Source: Nocardiopsis sp. JB363 (GTDB lineage: Bacteria > Actinomycetota > Actinomycetes > Streptosporangiales > Streptosporangiaceae). From it: a stretch of 52,664 nucleotides of DNA. The notes under the pieces are model-generated. The model was not told the origin of the DNA and made no database searches. It was given only the letters and a program-made list of their open reading frames with translations. Positions 8,601-16,855 of this stretch are shown here, piece after piece. Where the stretch lies: positions 1-52,664 of the forward strand of contig NZ_FRFF01000100.1 of assembly GCF_900143625.1 (NCBI RefSeq), read 5' to 3'. Each line of letters starts with the position of its first letter. Position 1 is the stretch's first letter. The position numbers and the translations under genes were made by a program.

Positions 8601-8847
8601 GAAGAAGGCTCTGTCCAGTGAGGAGGACGAGGACGCCCTGTTCAGCGAGCGTTCCGTCACCCAGACCAAGGAAGAGCGCGAGCAGTACCGCAAGGACCGA
8701 GAGAACTGGGAGAAACGGCTGGCGTCCCTGGGCGGGGAGCGCGAGCGCGAGCTGGCGGCCATCGAGCAGCGCTATTCGCGGCAGGAGCCGCACACCTTCC
8801 CCGTCGCCGTCGTCTTCGTCATTCCCCGTAAGGAAGCAGTCCGATGA
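5689..8847 (+). CDS. drmD: DISARM SNF2-type helicase DrmD
   Basis: A 1052-aa SWI2/SNF2-like ATPase, the class-defining subunit of class 1 DISARM. Helicase motifs appear in order: motif I DVGLGKT (about residue 137), motif II LILDEAHHV (about 247), motif III SATPHNGY (about 288), and the second RecA lobe with TDAASEGIDL and the motif VI QRIGRIDRYGQT (about 580-625). The C-terminal third is rich in charged coiled-coil sequence. DISARM uses host methylation and helicase/nuclease parts to block incoming unmethylated DNA. The ATG at 5689 has GAGG upstream; the stop overlaps drmMI as ATGA. The length is normal for the family. Confidence 0.92.
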   Translation: MSTTTDELPQPSALVEVRGQKWVVSGIEPGDTFTVVTLQSIQEGKYGETLDVLWELEPGRRLLPSGSLPDVSGIVPDQPEQLAAFLDAVRWSAVTSADVRNLQSPFRSGVAIEDYQLEPVSRAIGAPRVNLLLADDVGLGKTIEAGLVTQELLLRNRTQRIMIVCPAGLTLKWQDEMAEKFGLDFTIINSEQAAQVRRDYGSTANPFNVHPLAIVSLPWLRGAKAQRLLREVLPSDGPSYPRTFDLLILDEAHHVAPAAPKQVYAVDSQQTKLIRWLAPHFTHRLFLSATPHNGYQQSFTALLEILDDQRFARGVEPDRSAIEDTVVRRLKREVENPDGTPRFRERVTREIPVTYPEDEREIHTLLTRFAQLRRTKLTTRKGKRATDLVTLLLKKRLFSSPAAFGHTVEVYAETLRSRSAGHEAIGSDFDEVPEWMDDFWDETATYDDEELAEAEDAALDRSRPLQPDADEDEQSLLERMRTWAQTHEAQPDAKARELITYLEAVCKPDGEHWTNERVVIFTEYRDTQSWLRELLAQQGLGGQHVAELHGGMNTDDRESLRLAFQKDPSEHPLRILLATDAASEGIDLQRHCHRLVNYDIPFNPNKLEQRIGRIDRYGQTENPEIRHFVGTGWEKSTDSFEADLEFLSRVATKVARMEEDLGSVNAVISDAVQRRMLGQKADLDAETSKADGKGRVPSNSNIREQVRRLRRNLDETVESLAITPARVKRVVDTALNLARQPALVPHVDEDEERFTQGLFQVPALTGSWVHTTTGLTEKLAGDAPKNVVPRQLPVTFDANDVQGRDDVVLAHLNHPLVARSIGLLRTAVSNDRVGLNRVTAVVSDDPALEDVLVGAYSRFVLVGADGLRLHEEVLHSGGWLPEAGRFRRLENLTTLGGILNKALTDGRPLSDAVWSRIRDRWERAGGRLGLERAIEWRADTRLEQLQRQLQQREENERSRVTTVLGQFAENLKKALSSEEDEDALFSERSVTQTKEEREQYRKDRENWEKRLASLGGERERELAAIEQRYSRQEPHTFPVAVVFVIPRKEAVR

Positions 8848-11800
8848 GCACCCCGCCCCTCAGTAGCAAGCACAGCCGAAACATGCAGAGCAGCAGCGAT
8901 CTGGTCCGCGACCAGCACCTGAACTGGCTGGGGTTGCTGGAGGTCAGCGGCCCGTTCCTGACCCTGCCGGTGCTGCGCCAGGTGTGGTCGGCCGGGTTGG
9001 ACCCGTTGGACAAGGAGCAGCGGCGAGAGCTGCGCCGCGAGCACACCCTCTGGCAGGAGGATCTCGCTGCCGGACGGGACGCGTGGATCCGGTACGTGCT
9101 GGGCGGGCTGCTCGGCTGGGGCGAGAACCTGCGCACCGACGGCCTGGAGTCGCTGGCCATGGAGGTCGCCGAACACGACACCCGGGTGGAGCCGTCGTTC
9201 GTGCTCACCGAGCCCGGGGGCGAGAGCGGTGACGAGGTCCAGGCGGACCGCGTCCGGCTGCTCGGGCTGGTCTGCCCCGCCGGGCAGTCCCCGCAGCAGC
9301 GGATCAAGGACGAGTCCTGGTCGGCCACCCCCGTGGACCGGCTGGCGCAGCTGTGCCGCCACCACGGTGTGGAGCTCGGGCTGGCCACCGATGGTCGCTG
9401 GTGGGTTCTGGTGTGGGCACCCAAGGGTGGGGTCACCACCACGGCGGTCTTCGACGCCTCACTGTGGACGGACTCCGCCGAGCGCGACGTGCTGCGGGCC
9501 TTCTACTCGTTGCTCAACCGACGCCGGTTCTTCGGGGTGCCCGACGAGGAGCGGCTGGTCAAGCTGCTGGCCCAGAGCATGGACTCCCAGGAGGAGGTCA
9601 CCGAGGCGTTGGGCGTGCAGGTCCGCCAGGCGGTGGAGCTGTTGGTCGCCGCGATCGGTCGGGCCGACACCCGCGCCCGTGAGCACGGGGGCCGGGACCT
9701 GAGCGGGGTGTCCGCGCACGACGTGTACCGGGGTTCGGTCTCGGTGATGATGCGGGTGGTGTTCCTGCTCTTCGCCGAGGAGCGCGGCCTGCTGCCCTCC
9801 GACAACGACCTGTACGCACGGGCCTACTCGGCGGGTGGTCTGTACCAGGAGCTGCACGAGCAGGCACGTGAGGGCACTGAGGACGACCTGGAGCGGACCA
9901 CGGCTGCCTGGCACCGGCTGCTGGCACTGTTCAACGCGGTCTACGGCGGGGTGGACCACCCCCGGCTGAAGATGCACCCGCTCGACGGGTCGCTGTTCAA
10001 CCCCGAGACCTTTCCGTGGATGCCGCTGGACATCGACGACCGCACTGTCCTGCACATGCTCAAGGCCGTGCAGTACGTGCGGGTGGGACGTGGGAAGTCG
10101 GCCGAACTGCGCAAGCTGTCCTTCCGCGCGCTGGACGTGGAGCAGATCGGTTACGTGTACGAGGGTCTGCTGTCCTTCGACGGCTTCCGTGCCGGGGACC
10201 TCGTGGTGGGGCTCATCGGCAAGGAGGGTTCCGAGGAGGAGGTGGAGCTGCGCGGGCTGGAGGGGTTGGCGGCGCGGCACACCGACGTGGAGTCACTGGC
10301 GGCCGAGCTGGCCGTCAAGTACAAGGACTCCAAGATCGGGACGAAGGGGCAGCTGGCCAAGCGCCTGGCCCCGATGGACCGGTCCGAAGAGGAAGAGGCC
10401 CGTAAGAAGCTGCGCGGGGTGCTTCCCCGCGAGGATGAGTTGGTGGAACGGCTGCTGCCGTTCTTCGGGATCATCCGCCTGGACCTGCGTGGCCTGCCGC
10501 TGGTGATCCGTTCCGGCGAGCTGTACGTCACCGACTCCTCGCTGCGCAAGAACACGGGGACGCACTACACGCCGAGGTTCCTCGCCGAGGAAGTCGTGGA
10601 GGGCGCACTGGAGCCGCTGGTCTACGAGCCGGGGCCGTTGCAGACCGCCGACACGAGTGAGTGGAAGCTCAAGAGCAGCCAGGAGATCCTGTCGCTGAAG
10701 GTCGCCGACATCGCCGTGGGTTCGGCGGCGTTCCTGGTGGCGGCAGCGCGTTATCTGGGTGCCCGACTGATCGAGGCCTGGGTGCGGGAAGGCGATCAAC
10801 GGGTCGAGGGGTACACGCCGCCGGAGGACGGTCTGCGTGCCGATGATGACAAGGTCGTCATCGAGGCGCGCAGGCAGGTCATCGAGCACAGCCTGTATGG
10901 GGTGGACATCAACCCGATGGCCGTGGAGATGGCGAAACTGTCGCTATGGCTGGTCTCGATGGATCCGGAACGACCCTTCACGTTCTTGGACGACCGCTTG
11001 GCTGCTGGCGACTCACTACTCGGGATCACGTCCCTTGAGCAGCTTGAGTACATGCACATGGACCCCAAGAAGGGCCGCAAACTACATGGCGATGACAACA
11101 CACTCATTGACTTCACCTCCGGAATCAGGGAATTGCTCAGCCGAGTCGCCGAGTCTCGTCGCAAGTTGGCAAGCATCGATGGAACAACGCTGGAGGGCTT
11201 GAACCGAAAGCGTTCAATGCTGGGTGAAGCCGAACTGGAAACAGGCCGAGTAAAGTTGCTTGCCGACCTGACCGTAGGTGCGGCGCTTACGAAAGCGAGC
11301 CGTGGTGAACGAGGCCTGAATCAAGGTTCGTCTGAAGCCGTCGAACTGGCTAGCAACCTGGGCGCTGGCGAGGCTAAAGCCCGATTGGCGGCAAAAGAGT
11401 GGCTGGATTACGACCGGCCCACCGAAGCCTTCGAACGCCATCCTTTGCACTGGCCACTGACATTCCCGGAGGCGTTCGAGAACGGTGGATTTGATGCCAT
11501 CATCGGAAATCCTCCATTTTTCGGAGGAAGCAAACTACTCCCCGCAGTCGGACAAAGCTATCGCGACCACCTAGTCGATCACCTCGGAAATGGAATCAGA
11601 GGAACACGCGGAAACGCAGACCTTTCATCTTACTTCACACTAAGAATCCACAACATCCTCAACAAATATGGCCAAATTGGGATAATTGCAACGAATACCC
11701 TAGCCCAGGGAGACAGTCGGAAAGTTGGCCTAGACCAAATTCTCAAGAGTGGATCAACCATCCGCAGGGCAGTGTCCAGCTCCCCCTGGCCGTCAAAAAG

Positions 11801-12941
11801 CGCAGCTTTGGAGTACTGCGCAGTATGGATCAGCAAATCCCTACTGCACGATAACTCACAGAGCATACTGAACGGAAAAACAACAAACGGAATCAACTCC
11901 TCCCTAGCTGAAATATCGCGATTCACCAACCCCCCAAAAAAGCTTCAGGCAAACTCAGGGATGTCCTTGCACGGAGTGAAAATCTGGGGCAAAGGCTTCA
12001 CACTTAGCTCTGCCGAGGCAAAGAGTCTCATGGAATCGGACCCAAAAAACTCTGAAATCCTCTACCCATACCTGAGCGGACAAGAACTCAACTCCCAACC
12101 CAGCCTGACCCCAGAAACCTGGGTTATAAACTTTCACAACTGGAGCGAATCAACAGCAAGGGAATACCCCGATTGCTTCGAAAAGGTGGCCACCCAAGTA
12201 AAACCCGACAGGGATCGAGTCCAGACCAGAAAAAGCGTACGCGAGGTCTGGTGGCAGTTCGCTGAGCAGCGGCCCGAGCTAGCACGGGCAACCAAAAACC
12301 TCAGCGAGGTTATTGCAATCACACGAGTCAGCCGAACTGCAATGCCTTTGCTGGTTCCGACAAATCAGGTAATCAATGACAAGATCGTCGTCATCCTAAG
12401 TGACAGTCGAGAAATGCTATCCCTGATTTCCGGCAGCATTCACCATCAGTGGGCGGTAGCAAGATGCGCAACACTCAAAACTGACCTACAATATACTCCT
12501 TCAGATGCATTCGAGACATTCGCGATGCCTGATCTCACTCAGGAACTCCGGGACCTCGGTGACCGGCTCGACACCTACCGTCGGGACGTCATGCTCTCTC
12601 GCGACTCTGGGCTCACCAAGACCTACAACCTGGTTTTTGATCCCGAGTGCAGCGATCCTGACATCCAGGAGCTCCGCGCCATCCACCGTGCCATCGATGA
12701 GGCCACCATCCGTGCCTATGCCTGGGAAGAGCGTATCGAGGCCGTCGGCGGGCTCGACCACGGCTTCCACAAGGTCGGCCGCGAGACCCGCTACACCATC
12801 GGCCCAGCCGCTCAGCGGGAAGTCCTCGACAGTCTGCTCGAACTGAACCAGGAGCGCTACGCCGAAGAGGTCGCTCAGGGCCTGCACGACAAGAAGAAGT
12901 CCAAGAGCAGGGCTTCCAGCAACGAAGGGACCCTGTTCTGA
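8844..12941 (+). CDS. drmMI: DISARM N6-adenine methyltransferase DrmMI
   Basis: A 1365-aa PglX/Eco57I-like adenine methyltransferase that marks host DNA in class 1 DISARM. SAM-binding motif I is ADIAVGSAAFLVAAA (about residues 620-634) and the catalytic motif IV is GNPPF (about 889-893). The long N-terminal region (LLFAEERGLLPSD) and the C-terminal target-recognition region are typical of PglX-like enzymes. From about 11.0 to 12.5 kb the gene turns AT-rich (38% GC in 11641-11700, against roughly 70% in its first half), then returns to high GC, which suggests replacement of the recognition part. It is coupled to drmD and drmA by ATGA and TGATG overlaps. Confidence 0.92.
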   Translation: MSTPPLSSKHSRNMQSSSDLVRDQHLNWLGLLEVSGPFLTLPVLRQVWSAGLDPLDKEQRRELRREHTLWQEDLAAGRDAWIRYVLGGLLGWGENLRTDGLESLAMEVAEHDTRVEPSFVLTEPGGESGDEVQADRVRLLGLVCPAGQSPQQRIKDESWSATPVDRLAQLCRHHGVELGLATDGRWWVLVWAPKGGVTTTAVFDASLWTDSAERDVLRAFYSLLNRRRFFGVPDEERLVKLLAQSMDSQEEVTEALGVQVRQAVELLVAAIGRADTRAREHGGRDLSGVSAHDVYRGSVSVMMRVVFLLFAEERGLLPSDNDLYARAYSAGGLYQELHEQAREGTEDDLERTTAAWHRLLALFNAVYGGVDHPRLKMHPLDGSLFNPETFPWMPLDIDDRTVLHMLKAVQYVRVGRGKSAELRKLSFRALDVEQIGYVYEGLLSFDGFRAGDLVVGLIGKEGSEEEVELRGLEGLAARHTDVESLAAELAVKYKDSKIGTKGQLAKRLAPMDRSEEEEARKKLRGVLPREDELVERLLPFFGIIRLDLRGLPLVIRSGELYVTDSSLRKNTGTHYTPRFLAEEVVEGALEPLVYEPGPLQTADTSEWKLKSSQEILSLKVADIAVGSAAFLVAAARYLGARLIEAWVREGDQRVEGYTPPEDGLRADDDKVVIEARRQVIEHSLYGVDINPMAVEMAKLSLWLVSMDPERPFTFLDDRLAAGDSLLGITSLEQLEYMHMDPKKGRKLHGDDNTLIDFTSGIRELLSRVAESRRKLASIDGTTLEGLNRKRSMLGEAELETGRVKLLADLTVGAALTKASRGERGLNQGSSEAVELASNLGAGEAKARLAAKEWLDYDRPTEAFERHPLHWPLTFPEAFENGGFDAIIGNPPFFGGSKLLPAVGQSYRDHLVDHLGNGIRGTRGNADLSSYFTLRIHNILNKYGQIGIIATNTLAQGDSRKVGLDQILKSGSTIRRAVSSSPWPSKSAALEYCAVWISKSLLHDNSQSILNGKTTNGINSSLAEISRFTNPPKKLQANSGMSLHGVKIWGKGFTLSSAEAKSLMESDPKNSEILYPYLSGQELNSQPSLTPETWVINFHNWSESTAREYPDCFEKVATQVKPDRDRVQTRKSVREVWWQFAEQRPELARATKNLSEVIAITRVSRTAMPLLVPTNQVINDKIVVILSDSREMLSLISGSIHHQWAVARCATLKTDLQYTPSDAFETFAMPDLTQELRDLGDRLDTYRRDVMLSRDSGLTKTYNLVFDPECSDPDIQELRAIHRAIDEATIRAYAWEERIEAVGGLDHGFHKVGRETRYTIGPAAQREVLDSLLELNQERYAEEVAQGLHDKKKSKSRASSNEGTLF

Positions 12942-15900
12942 TGGCTGACGATACCCTCTTCCCCAACCCCAACGGCGAACAGACCTCCCTCGACACCGCC
13001 CCCACAGCGAAGAAGCCCACCAAGGCCGAACTCCGCGCCGCCGCCGACGCCGCCCGGGACGCCGCCGCGATCGCCTCCCTTGACCAGCCCCAGGAGTTCA
13101 TCGACGCCTCCTCCTTTGCGGTGCGCGGCGAGCTCCAGAACCTGGTCTCCCGCGATCTCCTCGGCCCCTGGGATGGGCCCACCGAGGAACTTCCCCGCCG
13201 CTACTCCGGCCCGCGTGAGCGCTACCTGGTCGGGATGCTCGGTCCCCGCCACCAAACCCCCACCTCCGTCCGGGACGCGGCCGATCAGGTCATGAACACC
13301 GAGAACGGGGTCGAGGGCACCACCGGTGGCGAAGGTTCCGGGGAGGCCCCCGATGTGGTCACCCCGCAGAATCTCGGGCACATGTGGGCCTCCACCATGG
13401 GCCTGTCCTTCTCCGTGCCCGCCGATACCGGCGCCGTCAACGTCCGCGCGACCTGGGGTCAGTACGACAAGCCCGCCGTCCTGGAGGACGAGGGCAAGAC
13501 CCGTCGCGCGTGGACCCGTGAGCCCAAGGAGTTCGAGAAGGAGGTCCGGCTGGACGAGAAGCCGGACCACCGGATCGGACTGACCGATCCGGACCCCGAC
13601 GCCTCCTGCGTCTACCTCAACGTCACCGTCCGCGCGAACGGCGACCAGCGCACGGTCGAGCTGAACCTGGTCAACAACCGCATCCCCGTGCAGCCCAACG
13701 GGGACACCATGTGGCTGTTCCAGGCCGAGCTTTCCGTGACCGCCCTGGACGGGGTCTCCCCCGTGTTCCTTCCGGTGGACGACCCGCTCACGGACACCGA
13801 GCCGGTCACCACCGACACCGAGGACCTGCACCTGCGGCTCCTCTACCGGGATCAGCTCAAGTACGCGGACGGCCGCAACGTGGCCGTGCATGCCGAGGTC
13901 GCCGAGCAGGCCCGGCGCGCGCACCGGCTCGTCACCACCTGGCTCCCCCACCACGACGTGCCCGCCACCACGGCCGCCGTGGACACGGATTCGGCGTTGG
14001 CCTCCGCTGAGCTGTCCATGGACGTGCTGGCCTCCGCCGACACCACCACCGACGCCCTGCGCGCCGGGCTGTCCCCGCTCGCCGACGGTTACTCCGCCTG
14101 GTTGGGCGGGCGGGAGGCGGTCATCCCCGACCTTCCCGAAGCCCTACGGGAAACCGCCAACGCAGCGGTCTTCAAGGCCCGTGAGGCCGAAAAGCGCATC
14201 CGGGCCGGGATCGAGCTGCTGACCGACCCCGCGCTCCCCCGGCACGAGGAAGCACTCAAGGCGTTCCGGTTCGCCAACCGGGCCATGGCCGACCAGCGCC
14301 GCCACAGTGAGATCTCGCGCCTGCGCGAGGATCCCGAGGTTTCCTTCCCCGAGGCCGAGCAGCAGGTCCAGGATCGTGGGGCCTCCGCCGCCTCCTGGCG
14401 CCCGTTCCAGTTGGCGTTCGTGCTGCTCAACCTGCCCTCGATCACCGACCCCGACCACGAGGAACGCGCCGCATCCCCGCAGGCCACCGTGGACCTGCTG
14501 TTCTTCCCCACCGGTGGCGGAAAGACCGAGGCCTACCTGGGGCTGACCGCGTTCACGTTCGCGATCCGCCGTCTCCAGGGGATCGTGGGCTCCGGCACGG
14601 ACGCCCGCAGCGGCCTGGCCGGGGTGGCGGTGCTGATGCGCTACACCCTGCGGTTGCTCACCGCCCAGCAGTTCCAGCGGGCCGCCGCATTGGTGTGCGC
14701 CGCCGAGGTGCAGCGGGTCGAGGACCCAGGCACCTGGGGTGAGGAGCCCTTCCGGATCGGTCTGTGGGTCGGCCGCGGGGTCTCTCCCAACTGGTACGAC
14801 GACGCGGAGAAGCAGATCGCCTCGGCCCGGGAGCGCGGCCGCGGCGACTACGTCAACGTGCTCCAGACGTTGTCCTGCCCGTGGTGCGGTACCAAGCTCC
14901 AGGCCCACCGGGACCTGGACCCGCGCCTGGACACCCGCCGGGTCCTATTGTTCTGCGCCAATGGTGAGGGCGACCACGCCTGTCCGTTCTCCAGGACCCG
15001 GTCCACCGAGGGCCTGCCGATCCTCACCGTGGACGAGGAGATCTACCGGTACACCCCCAGCCTGCTGATCGCCACCGTGGACAAGTTGGCCCAGCTGCCC
15101 TGGCGCGGGTTCGCGGGCATGCTGTTCGGTCGGGTGGCGTCCTACTGTCCACGCCATGGTTTCCGGCACAGCGATCTGGACGCCAAGACCGGTTGCCGGG
15201 GTCGGCACAACGCCAAGGGGCAGCTTCCGAAGACGGAGAGCCGTCCGGTGCCGAGGCTGCGGCCGCCGGACCTGATCATCCAGGACGAGCTGCACCTGAT
15301 CTCGGGCGCGCTGGGTACCACGGTGGGTCTGTTCGAGGCGGCCGTGGACGAGCTGACCTCGTGGACCACGCCGTCGGGGAACCGGACCTCGCCGAAGATC
15401 GTGGCCTCCACCGCCACCACCAAGCGCGCCGTGGACCAGGTGCGCGGGGTGTTCGGCCGGTCCTTGCAGATCTTCCCGCCGCAGGTGACGGAGGTGACCG
15501 ACAACTTCTTCTCCAGCCAGGTGCCGATCACCGAGGAGAGCCCGGGCCGCCGCTACCTGGGCGTGTGCGCGCACGGGGTTCGGCTCAAGCAGGCGGAGAT
15601 CCGGTTGGCCGAGATCCTCGCGTTGGCCGGTCAACACCTGTTCGACACCCATGGGGCCCCGGCCGACCCGTACATGACGATGGTCGGCTACTTCAACGCC
15701 ACCCGTGAGCTGGCGGGGATGCGCCGGTACATGGACGACGACGTGACCGTGCGGGTGCGCAGGCACGGGAACGAGCGGGGTATGCGCAACCGGTTGACCA
15801 GGTCCGGGATGTTCAACCTCCAGGAGTTGACCTCGCGGATCTCCTCGGCCGACATCAGCGACGTGCTCAAGCGCCTGGAGGTGGGGTTCGACCCCGAACT

Positions 15901-16855
15901 GGACACCTCCGACCGGCGTCAGGGGATCTTCGCCGACCTGCGCGCCACCAACGAGGCGCAGAAGTCACGGTCGTCCTCGGCGGCCAACGTGCGACCCCAC
16001 GCGCTGTCCCAGCGCCGCGAGGAGCGCAACCGGGACAGCCGTGTCCCGGTGGACGCGGTGCTGGCCACCTCCATGCTCCAGGTGGGCGTGGACGTGTCCC
16101 GATTCGGGCTGATGGTGGTGACCGGTCAGCCCAAGAACACCGCCGAGTACATCCAGGCGTCCTCCCGAGTGGGCCGTGAGGCGGCCCGGCCGGGTCTGGT
16201 GGTGACCTTGTACAACTGGACGCGGCCGCGCGACCTCGCCCACTACGAGGACTTCGGTTACTACCATTCCACCTTCTACCGGCAGGTGGAGGCGCTGAGC
16301 GTCACCCCGTTCACCCGGCGTTCCCTGGACCGGGGCACGGCGGCGATGTTCGTGGCGGCGGTGCGCAACGCGGTGGACGAGCACTCCCACAACAAGGACG
16401 CCCATGACGTGGACCTGGACGGGCCCGTGGTGGAGGAGGTCATCGGCCGGATGCTCGCCCGGGCCGAAAACGTGGCCGGTGAGCGCGGCCGTGACTACCT
16501 GTCGGAGCGGATCAACAGCCTGCGCGACCACTGGAAGCAGGGCCGGAACGGGTCCACCGCGTTGGGCTACGAGCGTTCGACCGAGACCAAGAACCAGCTG
16601 CGCGGACTGCTGACCAAGCCGGGAGAGGGTTCCTGGAGTGAGACCACCGTCGGTATGTCCATGCGTGAGACCGAGAACGAGATCAACCTGTTGGTGTCGG
16701 GCGGCGGTGACTTCTTCCAGCCGTTGTTGAACGCCCCGACGTGGTCGTTCGGCCCGCCGCGCCCAGACGACGATGAACCGGGCGACGGGGAACAAGGCGA
16801 CGACCGGTCGGAAGAGATCTCGGCCCCGGCCGGGGCGGGGAAGGAGCAGGGTTGA
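12941..16855 (+). CDS. drmA: DISARM helicase DrmA
   Basis: A 1304-aa DEAD/DEAH-like helicase. After a long N-terminal region come Walker A FPTGGGKTEAYLGL (about residue 522), a CPWCG zinc-type cluster (about 645), the motif II variant IIQDELHLISG (about 779), ASTATTK (about 823), motif V VGVDVSRFGLMVV (about 1047) and the motif VI-like QASSRVGREA (about 1072). DrmA and DrmB form the core complex of all DISARM classes; it binds DNA with a 5' end and translocates on it. The start overlaps the drmMI stop (TGATG) and its own stop overlaps drmB. Confidence 0.92.
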   Translation: MADDTLFPNPNGEQTSLDTAPTAKKPTKAELRAAADAARDAAAIASLDQPQEFIDASSFAVRGELQNLVSRDLLGPWDGPTEELPRRYSGPRERYLVGMLGPRHQTPTSVRDAADQVMNTENGVEGTTGGEGSGEAPDVVTPQNLGHMWASTMGLSFSVPADTGAVNVRATWGQYDKPAVLEDEGKTRRAWTREPKEFEKEVRLDEKPDHRIGLTDPDPDASCVYLNVTVRANGDQRTVELNLVNNRIPVQPNGDTMWLFQAELSVTALDGVSPVFLPVDDPLTDTEPVTTDTEDLHLRLLYRDQLKYADGRNVAVHAEVAEQARRAHRLVTTWLPHHDVPATTAAVDTDSALASAELSMDVLASADTTTDALRAGLSPLADGYSAWLGGREAVIPDLPEALRETANAAVFKAREAEKRIRAGIELLTDPALPRHEEALKAFRFANRAMADQRRHSEISRLREDPEVSFPEAEQQVQDRGASAASWRPFQLAFVLLNLPSITDPDHEERAASPQATVDLLFFPTGGGKTEAYLGLTAFTFAIRRLQGIVGSGTDARSGLAGVAVLMRYTLRLLTAQQFQRAAALVCAAEVQRVEDPGTWGEEPFRIGLWVGRGVSPNWYDDAEKQIASARERGRGDYVNVLQTLSCPWCGTKLQAHRDLDPRLDTRRVLLFCANGEGDHACPFSRTRSTEGLPILTVDEEIYRYTPSLLIATVDKLAQLPWRGFAGMLFGRVASYCPRHGFRHSDLDAKTGCRGRHNAKGQLPKTESRPVPRLRPPDLIIQDELHLISGALGTTVGLFEAAVDELTSWTTPSGNRTSPKIVASTATTKRAVDQVRGVFGRSLQIFPPQVTEVTDNFFSSQVPITEESPGRRYLGVCAHGVRLKQAEIRLAEILALAGQHLFDTHGAPADPYMTMVGYFNATRELAGMRRYMDDDVTVRVRRHGNERGMRNRLTRSGMFNLQELTSRISSADISDVLKRLEVGFDPELDTSDRRQGIFADLRATNEAQKSRSSSAANVRPHALSQRREERNRDSRVPVDAVLATSMLQVGVDVSRFGLMVVTGQPKNTAEYIQASSRVGREAARPGLVVTLYNWTRPRDLAHYEDFGYYHSTFYRQVEALSVTPFTRRSLDRGTAAMFVAAVRNAVDEHSHNKDAHDVDLDGPVVEEVIGRMLARAENVAGERGRDYLSERINSLRDHWKQGRNGSTALGYERSTETKNQLRGLLTKPGEGSWSETTVGMSMRETENEINLLVSGGGDFFQPLLNAPTWSFGPPRPDDDEPGDGEQGDDRSEEISAPAGAGKEQG

